This document shows positions 11,232 to 24,257 of a DNA stretch of 64,000 nucleotides, piece after piece. Source of the stretch: Diplodia intermedia. Its lineage: Eukaryota; Ascomycota; Dothideomycetes; Botryosphaeriales; Botryosphaeriaceae. The notes below the pieces were generated by a model. It saw only the letters and a program-made list of their open reading frames with translations, did no database searches and was not told the DNA's origin. The position numbers were made by a program, and so were the translations under genes. Position 1 is the stretch's first letter; the number at the start of each line of letters is the position of its first letter. Location of the stretch: positions 62,001 through 126,000 of the forward strand of contig JAKEKT010000012.1 in NCBI GenBank assembly GCA_021495925.1. Reading direction: 5' to 3'.

Positions 11232-14200
11232 TCAGGCGACCGCCTGTGCGTGACCCATCCTCATACCCTGGGACACGTCGCCATCGGCCCCATTGTCTTG
11301 TCTTCCTCCACCACTGGTCAGCAGCGCCACCAGACTTTGAGCAGCCGCCAACCTTTCCCTTCTTGCTGCCCCATTGCGCTCTTCGCCTCTTTTAGTCAGT
11401 TCATCATCCACCCACTCCACTCTGTTGATCTTGTAGCTGCAGCCCTCGTGCCGCCTCCGTGTGTGACTCTTGATGCCATAACAGACGCTTCCCTTGTACT
11501 CAGTCAAACATGGAAGAATTGTGACCATCACATGCGCATCAAATCCGGCTGGTGGAGGCGCCGGATGTTCTGGTTTCGACACCAACACTTGAGACGGATC
11601 CGCTTCAGGCAGTGGCTCGCTACCGCCGTTGATGCGTGGGTCGAGCATGTTGACATCGACATCCTCAGGCCAAGCGCCACGGATCCAACCCGAGTGGATC
11701 GCTGCGGCGACAACGTCTGAGTCGTGCGTGTAAATCTCTGAACCCCACAATTGCCGACTCATCACTATCACATCTCGCTGCCGCTCACTCAAGTAGTATC
11801 GCGGAATGCGGACGCTAAGTGTGCAGTTCTCCCTGCCAGAGTAATCCGGTAGCGCTGATGGGATCGATCGGAACCCGTACCGGTCGTCGATGCTGGTATT
11901 CTTGGACGGGGGTGGAGCGGTCGTCGCTTCGTACACAACACTGCCAAGATGATAGCGAGGTAGATCCTTGACCTTGTCGAGGACGGCTTGGCTATTGACC
12001 TCAATGATCGGCTTCGTTGCTGGGATCGGTGGAACACTGCTAGTCACCCTTGGAGCATGATGGTGATGATGGTGATGATGTGCGGGATGAGGAGCATGGT
12101 GGTGATGGTGATGGTGATGTCCCGGTGGCACAATGGACGGCATGTTTTGAGCTTGAGCCCCATTCAATTTGCTGAAAGACGTCGGTGTGGTGCTCGTCTG
12201 CTGATGTGCAATCGCCATGTTCTGCTCCTCCTCAGCACGGTGGTGGTGACTGTAACATGTTAGTCAGAAACTCGCTAGTGGGCCAACACAAGTAACATAC
12301 TGATGGCTGTAAAGGTGGTGATGGTGATGACCAGGATGATTGTGCTTCGGACGCTTCGCATTCCTCTGTCCAGTAAGACTTGGAGTTATCCTGCCATCAT
12401 TGCTATCGCTCTCAATCCTGCCATCTTCATCCTTCACTTTTCGGCTTCTCCTCGCTCCACGTGACCCAGTCCGGCCAAGGGGGTCCAAGTCACCAGCTTC
12501 TCCGAGGGACATTACGTCCCTGTTTTGAGGGAAAGGGCTACCGCGTGTTGGTGTAGCAGATCCATGCGGCGCACTGACCAAACCACTGCCCAATCCCGAA
12601 AACATGCGTCCGAATTCGTTCTTGATGGTAGGATCTCCACCTGGAACAACCGGCTGAGCCTGTGCTCCTTGTACAGCCTGAGGTAAAGGTGACGCGCGGC
12701 CAGTACGTCTCGCCTCAGGACTTACTCCCAGGAACGATCTAGACTTCTGCATCTCCTCGCCCTGCGGCTTCGGATGGTACTCGTAAGAAGATGACCTTGG
12801 CGCGTAGCCATTATGAGTCTGTTGATGGCCAATCTGATCGGCTCGTCTCCGGTCCATGCTGCTCGGGTCGGACGTTGGTGGGCCTTGATATTGTTCCGCT
12901 ACGCGCCTGGCGGATTCGTGGCCAAGAGTATATCTCTGGTGATTGTCAGCGGGCGAGACATGGACTCCCATCGTTCCTCGGTTGAAGCCCATCATCGGGC
13001 CCGGAGTAGCGCCAGGTGTGCCACGAGCTCCGTGCTGGAATGGATCCCGGTGTTCCTCCGCAGGATGTTGTGTGGTCTCCCCTGCAGCATGTGATCTGGG
13101 CTGTGGATGCCAGAATAAGCTCCTTGGTGGTTGGCTACCGGTCGCTTGAGATTGATTGATAGTATTACGCTGTCTGTCGGGAGCATCGAAAAGGGAATGA
13201 GATAGAGGCTGCACTGTCGAGGGTCGCTCCCTTCCACCAGTGTCTAATCGAGAAGTGTCGCCTGCATTCAAGCTTGCATGTCGTCCGTGGTACGCATGAT
13301 CTTGAGCGGCTCTACGCTCCTCCTCGGAGTGGCTAAAAAAGGCCCTTCTCGCAGCAGCCGGATCATAGACATCCCTACGTTCGTCCTGAATGGCAGGAGG
13401 GGGGTGGCTAGGTTGGCTGTTAGGCCTTGGTGGTGCAGAAGAGGCGCCTGGACGAGGATCCGCACTGTTTGGCTCGCTTCGAGATGGTTGATGGTGGTAA
13501 GGACCACCCGTCTGCAACGGCGTTGGCTTGTAAGATTGCGACGACGGAGGTAACCCTTGGCGCTGGAGTTCAGGGGAGGCTGTCGATGGGCCTGCAAAGG
13601 ACCGAGGAGGAGAACCGGAGGCATACACAGGACGATCCGAAGGCCTGCTAGCTGGGGGATACTGGTCAGGGGTCTCTGGTCGTCGATACTGAGAATAATC
13701 CATTCTGGCGCCGCCGACGAGACTCCTACGAGGGGAAGGCGGGTGCATGGAGTTCAGGCTCGGGGAAGGCGCAGTGGCGGAAGATGGCGGAGAGTAGTGT
13801 GACTGAGACTGGCGTGAAGCGGCGGCTGACTCGAACCCACCCATCAGGGAGGAGATGGACATATTACTGCTGGGTCGCGGCGGTCCCACCAGGCCGGGCA
13901 AATCACGGCCGGTGGAGAAAGGTGGTGGTGGAGGTCCTCGTTGAGAAGCATAGTGCGGCAGAGGACTGCTTTGCTGAGGAGATGAGGGTGGCGGCATGTG
14001 CCGATTGCTGAACGAGGGGGGCGGTGGAGGCGGATCACGTGCAGCAGCTACGGTGAGGATCAACATCGAGTCGAGGAGCTGGCGTGGATCAGGGGCTGTG
14101 CGACTGGACACCTACCAGCGTAATATTGTGGAGGACTGCCGCCGCCAAGCGATCGCCGGCGCTGAGCGTCGAAGGCGTAGGGGACGTGCCCGGAGCCATT

Positions 14201-15251
14201 TGGGCCTTGGGTGAGGTTTGGCGGAGGGGGCGGCGGCGCAGAGTTCTGGTGCGGGCGCGTGGAGTTGGCCGGCGTCGAAGAGGGCTGCTGCGGCTGCTGC
14301 GCGCTCTGTTGATGCTGGATTTGGGCGTCGTGGGCGTGGGGCGTTCCTGTTGCGTCCGAACTTAGCGCGAGATCTCATCCGGCGGAAGCATGCCTAGCGT
14401 GCGCAGGGGTCGGGGCCTAGCGTGCCGCGCCCGCGGGTGTGGAAGCACAGGAGCGAGCGAGCTACGCACGCTGCTCACAGCGCCAAAATCGCCGCCACTG
14501 ACTCTGGCGCGCCCTCGTCCGCGGCCGACAGGTGCGTGCAAGGAGTCAATGTCTGCATCGTGCGGCGTGCTGTGCGGCGGCAGGGCGGGGAAGCCAGGGG
14601 CGTGCGCAAATAGCTGGGGCCAGGTGCTTGCAGGCCTGCAGCAGTGAGCATCAACCACCGCGGCCTGCATGCAGTGGAGCTCAGTGCCAGCGCAAGCTGC
14701 AGCCTAGCACCACGCGACCTCAGAGCCGAAATGAGCTGTCTGTTGGACCGTTTGAGGCGCGGCGGGCCGCCGCAAGGCATTCGGATGCTTTCTCGCGATG
14801 CTTGGCAGCGTGTAGCCCGACTTCTCAGTCCAGAACAGCCCCGTCCACGACCACAGACGTCCCATTGTTGACTTCGAGTCCGCTAGGCCTGAGGCTAGGC
14901 CTGCTGCACCTCGGCACTCCAGCAGCAGCGCGCCTTTCGGCGTGTTGTGTCCACACCCCAAGTCCAGGAAATCAAGAAAGCCCTACCGTTGTTGCTCCCC
15001 CATCCACCTCCTGCGCCGTCTCTGCCCGACATGCCGTAGCTTCCTCGACGCTGCGTTGCAGCAGGCAGGAACGGGTCGCGACGCTGGAACGGATCGGCGA
15101 AAGGCACGTGGACGGGCGGCTGCGATGCCTGCGGCGGTTGGTACTGCGGGTAGGAGCGGTGCGGCGGCGGTGCGGAGGTGGTCGGCGGGTGATGGTTCGG
15201 GTTCTGGATGAGTTGAGGCCGCTGCGGAGGACCTGGCTGTCGCGCGTCCAT
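11232..15251 (-). CDS. RXT3: Rxt3, subunit of the Rpd3L histone deacetylase complex
   Basis: Four exons, 15251-14987, 14346-14116, 14047-12301 and 12249-11232, give 1,086 residues; all junctions keep frame (phases 1, 1, 2). The first intron is unusually long here (640 nt) and the third is 51 nt. The first ~800 residues are disordered and rich in Pro, Gln and Ser, with two His runs near residues 740-810 (HHHHHH tracts encoded by ATG/GTG-type repeats on the other strand). The C-terminal Rxt3 domain, about residues 830-1010, holds VRIPRYYLSER, SRQLWGSEIYTHDSDVVAAA and IHSGWIRGAWPEDVDVN, the family signature. In yeast Rxt3 belongs to the large Rpd3 complex that represses promoters by deacetylation. 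It is divergent from BTN1 across ~750 nt. The N-terminal exon (MDARQPGPPQRPQ) is inferred from splice phase and from composition. Confidence 0.88.
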
Positions 15252-16002
15252 GATGAGCTGGGCGGTGGAGCTGGGCGGTGGGCGTGGCGCGAGGACGTAT
15301 ACGTTGGCTCAACGAGGGGCGTGCTGCATCGCGGCAGCAAACAAGACGGGGGGCGGCAGTCGCAGGCTCTCGGCCGGTTTGGTGGTGAGGTTTGTGGTTT
15401 GGGGTTGACGCTGCAGTGGGCGCGCTTCTGAGGAGAGAGCTTTGCAGGGCAGCCGCTAGCATGTAAACGCCTTGGACGGGTCCGTGTTCCCCACACCCTG
15501 GCTGGCCCGCCCGCTGCATGCTGGGCCAAGACCGCGCTCTGTCGGCCGCGCGCCAGAGCAAAGATTTGTTGTGACATCGACGCCACCCCTGGTCCCCGTA
15601 CCTGTTGATCGCGCCCGGCAAGCTGCCCGCCGTCGACGCCTCAGCAGCCCGGCCGCGTCTCTGCACGCCGTTTTGCGACGAGCAGCGCCAGTGCCCCGAG
15701 GCGGATCGCCGTGCGCGTCCTCACCGGCGCCCGCTGAAGAGCGCGACGCGGCGCGTGGCCCGAAGCCCGTACACACCGACCACCCTGCGCGACTCAGGCG
15801 GTCAGCCCGATAACAAAACAACGGCTCTCTGCTCGACTGGTTTCCCCATAGCGCCCCCCATAAATAGCTAGCCACGCGCTTGACCTTCCGCTCGAACGCT
15901 TTGCCCCGTCGCACCGTTTCCGGACCCCGATGAACTGGCAGCCCTCGCAACACGTCTCTCGCAACGTCCGCCTGGACCACACTCACCGCATCGCTCCCGC
16001 AA
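15252..16002. promoter_or_regulatory. shared RXT3/BTN1 divergent promoter
   Basis: A 751-nt region separates the two oppositely oriented starts. It must hold both promoters. I saw no clear TATA box or recognised operator; the sequence is GC-rich throughout. Confidence 0.5.
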
Positions 16003-17600
16003 ATGCTCCCCATGCCCGGCACGCCAGCTGCGTCATGGGCCGTGTACAGGGCGAAGCTCGGGGCTGTCTTTGAGGGCGCCGACCCACGCGTCTGCGCCGC
16101 GTTCTGGCTCTTCGGTATGCCGCGGCTCCACTGTCATCGCGATCCCATCTTGCTTCTGCCTCGCCCTTGCCACCCCTCCCCGCGCGCCGCCTGCTTGGGC
16201 TGACTCTGCAGGCCTCATCAACAACGTCCTCTACGTGATCATCCTCTCGGCCGCTGTCGATCTGGTCGGCCCTGCCGTCCCCAAGGGTGTCGTCCTGCTC
16301 GCCGACGTCATCCCGTCTTTCATCACCAAGCTGATCGCGCCGTACTTTATCCACCAAGTCCCATACGCGGTCCGCATTTTCGTCTTTGTAGGCCTCTCCA
16401 CGGCCGGCATGCTGTTGATCGCGCTCACGCCCGCGGGCCGAGATGGCGGCGCTATTGGCATACGCATGTTGGGCATCATCTTTGCAAGCCTAAGCTCTGG
16501 CGGCGGCGAGTTGAGTTTCCTGGGCCTGACACACTATTACGGTCACTTCAGCCTGGCTGCCTGGGGCAGCGGAACCGGGGGTGCCGGCCTTGTGGGAGCT
16601 GGAGCGTATGTGCTTGCCACCACCACCATTGGCTTGCCCGTGCGCACCAGCCTGCTTGCGTTTTCGTTCTTGCCCGTGATCATGCTTGTCAGTTTTTTCT
16701 TGATCTTGCCTAGAGGCCCGTTGCAGTCATCCGCCAGACAGGCTGAATATGAGCGACTGGGAGGCGACGAAGACGCGGAAGATGATGTTCGTGATCCGCT
16801 CGAAGACAATGATGGCCTCCTAGGCGCCTCCACGATGTCGGCTTCTGGGCGCAGTTTTAGCTCCCTCCAGTCAAGACGAAGCAGGGTCTGGAGGAGTCTG
16901 CAGGCTAACCTAAACCGCTCTAGGCACCTGGTCATCCCCTAGTAAGTGCTCTTTTCCTTCTTGGTCGCGCTCCCCTTTGTGCCTTTACCACTGTGTCTTG
17001 TTGCAGGATGTGAACTGTGACGTTTTGCAATTGTCGTACCTTGCCAGTAAGCCCAAGGCATTCCCTTGCTGATATAGCCCTATGCAACATAGCATGCTCC
17101 CTCTTCTTCTTGTCTACATCGCCGAATACACAATCAACCAAGGCGTTGCGCCAACTCTCCTCTTTCCGCTTTCCTCGAGCCCCTTCTCCGAGTACCGCGC
17201 CTTCTATCCGACGTACAACGCAATCTACCAAGTGGGCGTCTTCCTCTCCCGAAGCTCGACGCCCTTTTTCCGCATCCACCACCTCTACATTCCTTCCTTC
17301 CTACAGATTGCCAACCTGGCACTCCTGACCGCACATGCGGTCTGGGACTTCATTCCGTCCGTCTGGATCATTTTCTTGATAGTCTTCTGGGAGGGGTTGC
17401 TGGGCGGGCTGGTGTATGTGAGCACATTCGCCGAGATCACGGATAACGTACCCAAAGAAGAGCGCGAATTCAGTCTAAGCGCGACGAGCGTCAGCGACTC
17501 GGCCGGCATCTGTACAGCAGGGTTCCTGGGTATGGCCTTCGAAGTGTGGCTGTGTGACTGGCAAGTTGCACACGGAAGAGACTACTGCCGGAGGACTTGA
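16003..17600 (+). CDS. BTN1: Btn1/CLN3 (battenin) vacuolar membrane protein
   Basis: Exons 16003-16114, 16212-16941 and 17093-17600 encode 449 residues with about ten hydrophobic segments, near the length of human CLN3 (438) and yeast Btn1 (408). Recognisable stretches are CAAFWLFGLINNVLYVIILS near the N-terminus, LGLTHYYGHFSLAAWGSGTG, and in the last exon LLVYIAEYTINQG, VFLSRSSTPFFRIHHLY and FAEITDNVPKEEREFSL. The second intron interrupts the codon for Tyr in VIPY-MLPLLLVY; skipping it would end the protein at a TAG at once. In yeast and animals the family acts in the vacuole/lysosome membrane, affecting luminal pH and basic amino acid transport. A charged loop of about 90 residues (LGGDEDAEDDVRDPLEDNDG) lies between the sixth and seventh segments and is the usual variable loop. 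Confidence 0.95.
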
Positions 17601-19298
17601 ACGTTACCCGCCACCTTTTGCGTAGATATCCACACGTTGAATGTTGATTTTCCTCGGCTTCCTTAGTTGAACTGCTCCAAGCATACTTACAACGTGCCGT
17701 GCCATTTCGATGAAGTCGATTCCCGTGTAATTCGCGGGTCGGGTTTTCAACGAGTAAGCTACGGTGATGGATTTGCGTGGAAGGTTTCCTCGAGATGCTG
17801 GTGCGCCAGATGATCGCCGCAGCTCAGCGGTTCTCAGCCCCTTGTCAGAGATCGGCGGTGGACGAGGTCACACGGACCAATCGGAAGACAGGCATTCTTA
17901 GTAGGTTAATTGCATAAGTGTATGTAGCCTATTGGAGGCTACATCGACCGGGGCCCAGACACTTAAGACACTGCGTATGGAAACACTACTTCAAGGCTTG
18001 ATAGCTTTGCGCGGCTGTACAGACACTACACGCGGGAAACTGGCAACTCCATGTTGCTGTTCGTAAGAGTGCCCATAATATGGTAATCCTTGTCAGGCTG
18101 TTCCTGCTTGTGACCTTGTGTTTGTCGGGAGTAGACCACGAGAGAGGCTGAAATGTGTCTGGGTTTGGGGAGGATTATCATCGGCTACTTTGAAACACAC
18201 AAATATCCCCGGAAACCATCTTGGCTTAAGTGACGCGGGCTTGTTTATATTCTTGCCCAGTCACGCTAGCTGTGTTTGAGGAGGTCCCTCGAAGGACCGT
18301 TATTCTCTGATATACTCAAAAGATATTGGTTCAGTGCAGAAGCCGATAGAATGATGTTGTTCATGCCTCTTGCAATTCTGAGAAGCTGCAAATTGTTGTG
18401 GCTCCTGTTGTAGTTTGACAAACGCGGCGACTTAATGCTCAAAGCCTAATAGCCGGGACCAAATAGCACTAATTACGTATAAAAGCCGTCTAGGATGTAG
18501 ATATCATTCCAAATGTCGAGTTGGCAGTCGGAACAGAGACTGCAAGAAGGACGTGGGAGCAAACAACACTGACTCAGACAGTCCCGAATTTTTATGGCCA
18601 GCCACGGCAACGGCGAAATACGTGGTAGGCAGTGGGTTGCAAAGAAAATGAAGGGAGTGAATCTGGCATGGGGGCAACGATGTAGAGTGAGCTTGGAGAT
18701 GTGTAGGCGGAGAAGAGGCTTGGTCACCGGCTTGGCGAGCGAGCGGTGAAGCACGGCGAGCTGGGGACGGGAGAGATGCATTGACGGAGGTCCAGGCGGG
18801 TTGCTGGCCGGGGAAGCGTAAGTGAGGAGCGGCTTCGCCTTCTGGCGGGGACAAGGCCATGGCGGGAGCGAGCAGAGGAGAGTCGGACTAGGGCGCCAGC
18901 GGCAACGAGGCTCGCTACGGCGTCGATGCGGGCTGGCACGGATAGGGCAGCGGGCATAGGGCCGGGAACCCCGAGCACGAGGCTCGTAAGATACTGGGCG
19001 GGCGGGAGGCGGGGGGCGCGACTTGTGGTAGGCAGCGTGGCGGGAGCCGGGGTGCGGCGCGGATCATCGCTTTGCCCGCCATGGCCAGCACCTCCAGACT
19101 CCCAGCCTGCCAGCCCGGCGCCGTGGTGACAGCCGAACGGGGAGAAGGTCGTGCACGTGCCGCTGGTCACCGATAGGGAGGAGGCTCGACAGTTGCTTGC
19201 TGTGACGACGCACCGTCACCATAAAACGACGCCCGCACCGCGAGCCCGACCAAAACTCTTCAACTCCGCAACTGCCACCCGCCATTGCAGCTGCAACC
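17601..19298. other. intergenic between BTN1 and C2H2 gene
   Basis: The left part is AT-richer and holds BTN1's 3' untranslated region. The right part, from about 18.7 kb, is GC-rich and is the promoter side of the C2H2 gene. Open frames of up to 148 codons on the minus strand (18.5-19.4 kb) look like shadows. No gene or RNA is supported. Confidence 0.5.
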
Positions 19299-20163
19299 AT
19301 GCCTTGCGACATCGAGGACCACGACGGCTGCCACAACTGGCCGGAGCAGGGCGACCTGCGCATCTGGCCGTGCGAGCGCGCCTGCGACTACTGCACCTAC
19401 CAGGCCCGCGACTCGTCGGCCCTGCGCGCCCACGTCCGCGATGTCCACCAGCCCGGCGACTTCCCGCTCATCAACATCATGCCGGGCCTGAACCGGCCGC
19501 CCGTCTTGTAAGTTGCCCATCCTCACCCTGCAGCAGCCCATTCGCGTGCTCTGGCTTACCGTCTGCATCCCAAGCAACCCTGCTCTCCATGCAACCTCGC
19601 CGCGCCCCGCTCGCCAGAGCAGCGTCAGCACCGCCCGTCAGCAGTCCATGGTCAACGCCCGTGACGTCGAGGACGTGGCCCAGCAGGCCGTTGACGGCGA
19701 TGCCGGCGAGCCCGTCGACGACGCCGTGGACCAGAAGCCGTCGGACGACCCCGAGGACTACGACTACCAAGACGGCCCCAGCTCGTCGGCCGCCCGCGGC
19801 CGCAAGATCCAGTTCACCCCCAAGGCTGCCGCCGCCCAGGAGGAGGCCAACGCCCGCAAGCGCAAGCGCGGCAACCAGCGCATCCCGGGCGAGATCTTCC
19901 CCGCCCGCATGCCCAAGTCGACCCACAAGCCCTCTCCGTACGGTCCGCCCCGAGGCATGCCTGACTCGATCCGCGGCAACCGTGGCGGCCTGCGTCCACG
20001 CAACATGTCGCCCGACGAGGAGGAAGACCTCGTCTCGTGGTTCAAGAGCAACATCAACGGCATGTTCTACCTCGGCCACGCCGCCGGCATGAGCCGCCGC
20101 GACATCGCCGTCGCCTGCCAGGAAGTCGTCAACCACTGGACCTTCATCGAAATTGACGAGTGA
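19299..20163 (+). CDS. small single C2H2 zinc-finger protein, unknown role
   Basis: Exon 1 runs from ATG 19299 to 19507 (donor GTAAGT); exon 2 ends at the TGA at 20161-20163. Several in-frame acceptors fit the phase (exon 2 from about 19575, 19623 or 19629), so the protein is about 249-265 residues. Residues 29-50 form one classical C2H2 finger: Cys29-X2-Cys32-X12-His45-X4-His50. The middle is acidic (DDPEDYDYQDG), followed by a basic patch (ARKRKRGNQR) that could be a nuclear signal. The C-terminus (MSPDEEEDLVSWFKSNINGM, then AGMSRRDIAVACQEVVNHW) looks folded and helical, resembling small fungal DNA-binding helices but not assigned to a family. Likely nuclear; function unknown. Confidence 0.8.
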
Positions 20164-21335
20164 TTCTTTCTCTTGTGAGTCCATGTCGTTGCGTCATCTT
20201 CCCGCACTGCCGGGTATCCTTCCACTGACACTTCCTCGCCAGGGCAGCCGCGACAACCAGATGCACGCGTCGGACCTTCCTTCGTTAGCACCCGTCACTC
20301 GACTCCCCCCATGAGCATTTCAGTCATTTGGCATTCGCTTCGGCTTTCATTCCCGTTCTCTTCCTTCCCTCGCCCGCTGCGGCAATCGGCAAGGAGGGCG
20401 GAGACCCCCACTGCAGCGACTTTTCCTTTCCAAAACAGCATTGCGAGCATTTGGCGGTGATGGTCTGGTGCACGGAGTAATTTGGCATTCGGGTACAAGC
20501 TATCTAGGATTTTGGTGTTGTGGTCACGAGAAGTTCCTTGCTATTGGGCTCCCGTATAGACTACACACCTCCTTACTGGATCTTGTTCTGGCTGGATGGG
20601 TTCTTTCTTTCGATGGAGTATCGAGATTTGCATTAACGGAAAAACTATGCCGGAGATTGGGCGATGCCGGTTTGGGGGCTATGTTGTAGACAGCAAAAAT
20701 GGATGCACAGCGTGACTGTGTTTCCCAACCGTTGTTTGTTTTCTGCCTGCAGTGATGCGCATTGCATTATTGATTGTCCGTCATCCGCATCCAAGCCGCA
20801 GGCATCGGGAATTGTCGGCAGACATACGCTGAAGCCAGATTGAATCAGAGCCTCAGAGGATGGCCGCTTCTTAGTATGCTTGGCACTAAGTCTAAGCCTT
20901 CTGAAAACACCATGGATTGCGGCTTACAAGGCAGGCTCAGCTTTGCGTGTCAATCGATCACTGTGTGGAGTGTTGGATAGCATCTGCTGGGAGATTTTTG
21001 CAAGGCATGAACAGCCCCATGTTGTGAAAATAGAGCCAAGCGGAGGCCGTGATGTCGATCTTGTTGTTGTTATAAGCACCGTGTTACCATTGGCCCACAT
21101 CCAACAACGCTAGTGGACATGCAGCTCTAAAAACAGCCGGGTTGTGCGAGGCGCGTCGGGTTCGCAACCTGCGGCTCGCGTTCTCGACCGCCAGCGTATA
21201 ATTGGCCAGCTCCGCCCGCTTCCGCTCCATCTCACCCTTCTTTCCTTTCAGCCTCGCAACTTCTCCACCCGGCTAGGTACCCCGCAGAATCTGCTTGTGG
21301 CACGGTTGCGTTTCCGCATTGACATCGTAGAGATC
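20164..21335. other. intergenic, tandem genes
   Basis: This lies between the C2H2 gene and the first Zn2Cys6 regulator, both on the plus strand. It holds the 3' side of the former and the promoter of the latter. Open frames are short and unconvincing. Confidence 0.5.
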
Positions 21336-23112
21336 ATGCCGCCTACCAGAATAGGCCACAAGAAGTCGCGCTTCGGCTGCATCCGATGCAAGCAACGGCA
21401 CGTTAAGGTCGGCTGCCCCAACCACGCCCATTTTGCATCCGGCTGATCCAGCTCCACAGTGCGACGAACAGCGGCCCTGTGGCAACTGTGTCCGCCACCA
21501 AGCCGAGTGCAGTCTGATCCTGTCTACGCTAAGTCCGGCCGCTTCCGCTCAAAATTCACCCGCGCCGCTTCCGAGAGCTGCCACGCGGATCCCACAGATT
21601 CACAGCGCTTCCGGTATGCCGAGCTGTACCGGCTAGAAGTCCAGCGTTTCCGCTGACCCTGAAGTATAGGAACGCCCAATCAGCCTGCGCATTCCCCCAT
21701 CGCCTTCCCCACGCCCACCCAAACATCGAGCGTCCATTCACAACACTCCAATGCCGTGTCACCAAATCCGCGAGCTTCTACAATCAAAGCCAAGGTATCC
21801 TCCATAAGACAGGCTTTGCTCGAGTTAACAGACGAAGTCGAAGTCCTCGAGCGAAATCAGAGCAGCGAAGCCTCCAATACTCTGCCGCAAACAGCCGAGC
21901 CAAGCAACCCAAAACTACTAGCAGACTCGATATCCACCGCTGACTGGCTGGGAGATATCCACCTCTTCTACCACTACATGTCATCCGATTGCTTGGGCTT
22001 GACAGAGTACCGCAGAGGTGAATTGTGGCGGGACATCCTACCGCAGCTTGCCTTTACTCGCGTGAGACTACACACATCTGCCCTTGACCATCCGCTGAAA
22101 CACGGGCCAGGAATCCTTGATGCACGGCATCCTCGCACTCTCCGCATTGCACCTCGCCTCGCTCCATCCGGACCGCAAGCGCGAGTACACGGCGCAGTCG
22201 GCGCGCCACCAAGAGGTCGCCCTGTCTCGCCTCCGGACCGGCCTGTTCGACACGACCGAAGAAAACTGCTTCGAGCACTTCATCCTCGCCTACCTCGTCA
22301 TCCTCTTCACCTTCTACTCAATCGGCAACCCACTCGTCGACGACGACGATAACGACGATAACGACGACGACGACGACACCTCCTCCCCCACAACCACCAA
22401 CAACAACAACAACCGCCGCCTCCGCCACCGCCGCCACGTCCCCCTCTCCCTGCACGAGCTCGGCCAAACGCTCTTCCTCGGCCAGGGCATCTTCAACACC
22501 ATCTCCTCGCCGGAGACGTGGACGTGGCTGCAGCGCGGCCCGCTCGCCGCCCTCTTCGCCAACGCGCGGCACACGACGCCGACGGCTGCCAACCTGCCGG
22601 CCGACGCCGCCGGCACCTTCCCGCACCGCCTCGCGCGCCTCGCCGAGCTCGTCGCCCGCGTCGGCGGCTCGCCCGTCGAGTCGCGCGCCCGCGCCAGCTG
22701 CATGGTCGCCGTCGACGCCCTGCGCCGCGCCTTCGGCGTCGCCGTGCTGGGCGCCGGCGGCCGCAGGGAGGCGTCGCCCGTGTGGGTCTGGCTCACGCTG
22801 CTGCCCCCCGACTTTCGCGAGCACGTCGGCCGCGAGCATCCCGTCGCCCTCGTCGTGCTGGCCCACTACGCCGCCGTCGTGCGCTGCTTCGGCGACCGCT
22901 GGTACCTCGCCGGCTGGAGCGAGCGCGTGCTGGCGGCCATCGAGGAGGCGTTGGAGAGGAGGGGGGCGGTCGGCGATGGCGATGGCGGTGGCGGAGATGC
23001 GGGTGGAGAGAGGTGGGGGGAGTGGTTGGAGTTCCCCAAGGCGTTTGGGGCGGCGGAGTTGGACGAGGCGATTCGGGAGAGTGCGGAGAGGAGGGAGCAG
23101 GGCGTGGAGTGA
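21336..23112 (+). CDS. Zn2Cys6 transcription factor with fungal regulatory region
   Basis: Four exons, 21336-21407, 21460-21613, 21670-22061 and 22111-23112, encode 539 residues. The binuclear zinc cluster is complete: Cys15-X2-Cys18-X6-Cys25-X5-Cys31-X2-Cys34-X6-Cys41; the first intron (52 nt) lies between Lys24 and Cys25, inside the cluster. A short helical linker (VSSIRQALLELTDEVEVLER) may be the dimerisation coil. The middle region (LMHGILALSALHLASLHPD...) is the motif seen in the regulatory domain of many C6 factors, including the sterol-uptake Upc2-like group, which is as far as I would go. About residues 275-300 are a run of Asp and Asn encoded by GAC/AAC repeats. The last ~80 residues are Gly/Glu-rich. 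Nuclear; target genes unknown. Confidence 0.9.
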
Positions 23113-24257
23113 AATGGGTTGGAAGATGGAGAAGGGATCAAGCGCTCGAGGGGGTGCAGGGGGATGGATGGATGGATGGCTGCGTTCGAGCGATGTGCCT
23201 AAATGGCACGGAAAGAAGCTTCGGTCTCGACTGACACCCAGTCCAAAGAATAGATACCACCCGGACTCCTCCGGTTGAGGACTGACTTCCTTGTCGAGAG
23301 CTGATAAGCTCAGAACAGACGATGCGGCCGGTGGCTTTTCGTGGCCTCCCTCCTGATCCGGGCTGCATGTATATATGTCAGGCCCAAGACATCGCTTTGG
23401 CTCAGATCTGCTTGGAACTGGCTGGAGCTGCTGAAGATGTAGCAAACTCGACCTTGTTAATACCGAACCTGGTGGGAATGCTCCGTACTTTAGTGCTACC
23501 GAGTTGCGGCAACTCTGTCATCCATCTCACTTCCGTGCCGAGTACTTCCCTCGGACCTTCGCATCCGCCTATCGTTGGGGTGAGTTTCTACTGCCATGCA
23601 CGGCTCGGGTCCTTTTGGCGCATGGTGAGCCTCAGCAGGGACACCAAAGGGTCGTTTCAATGAATCGGAAGAATTTCCCTTCGAAATCCAGCCATGATAG
23701 TAGACGGGCAGAATAGACTTTATCCGCGCCGAAATCGTCATTCCGAAGTTCGATTGGTTCGATCGAATGGAAATGCCCATGGGCAATCATCATTCCCAAA
23801 ACAATTGGGCCCACTACCCGAATCTCTTCCTCCCAATGATGTCGCACCATACTTGTAGGCAGTTGGATCCAAGATCCGGACGTAGGTACGAGGCTTAAAT
23901 ACGCGCACATATGTCTAGATCTTTGATTCAACTACCTATGTAGGAAGGTTAGTAACGTCGTCGATGGAGCTTAGAGTGCTCAGTTCTTCTGTCGCCTGCT
24001 GTGGTGGTATTAATCCAGTATGCTAGGTAGCAGTTTCTGCCCCCTCATGGCCCTAGAAAGACATTCTGGAAAGAGTAAATTCGATGGTAGCTACTGTGAG
24101 GGTGGATTTCCCTTGGGAAGCAAGTCGAAACACCAACAAGTTTATCGACCAACCGATGAATCAAAGAGCAATACAGCTGACAAGTAGGCAACCAACTGCC
24201 TTCTTCCAATCATCTAGGGTATCCTGCAGTAAAGACAACGCTCTTACCGTCTATATC
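23113..24257. other. convergent intergenic region
   Basis: This is the space between the ends of the Zn2Cys6 gene (+) and the methyltransferase-like gene (-). It starts with a short GGAT repeat near 23.16 kb and becomes AT-richer after 23.4 kb. Nothing beyond 3' untranslated regions and terminators is supported. Confidence 0.5.

Noticed and set aside
22318..23445. 375-codon open frame antisense to the Zn2Cys6 gene
   Set aside because: It mirrors GC-rich coding sequence and its Val-rich run is the complement of the Asp/Asn repeat; the plus-strand exons carry the zinc cluster and known motifs.
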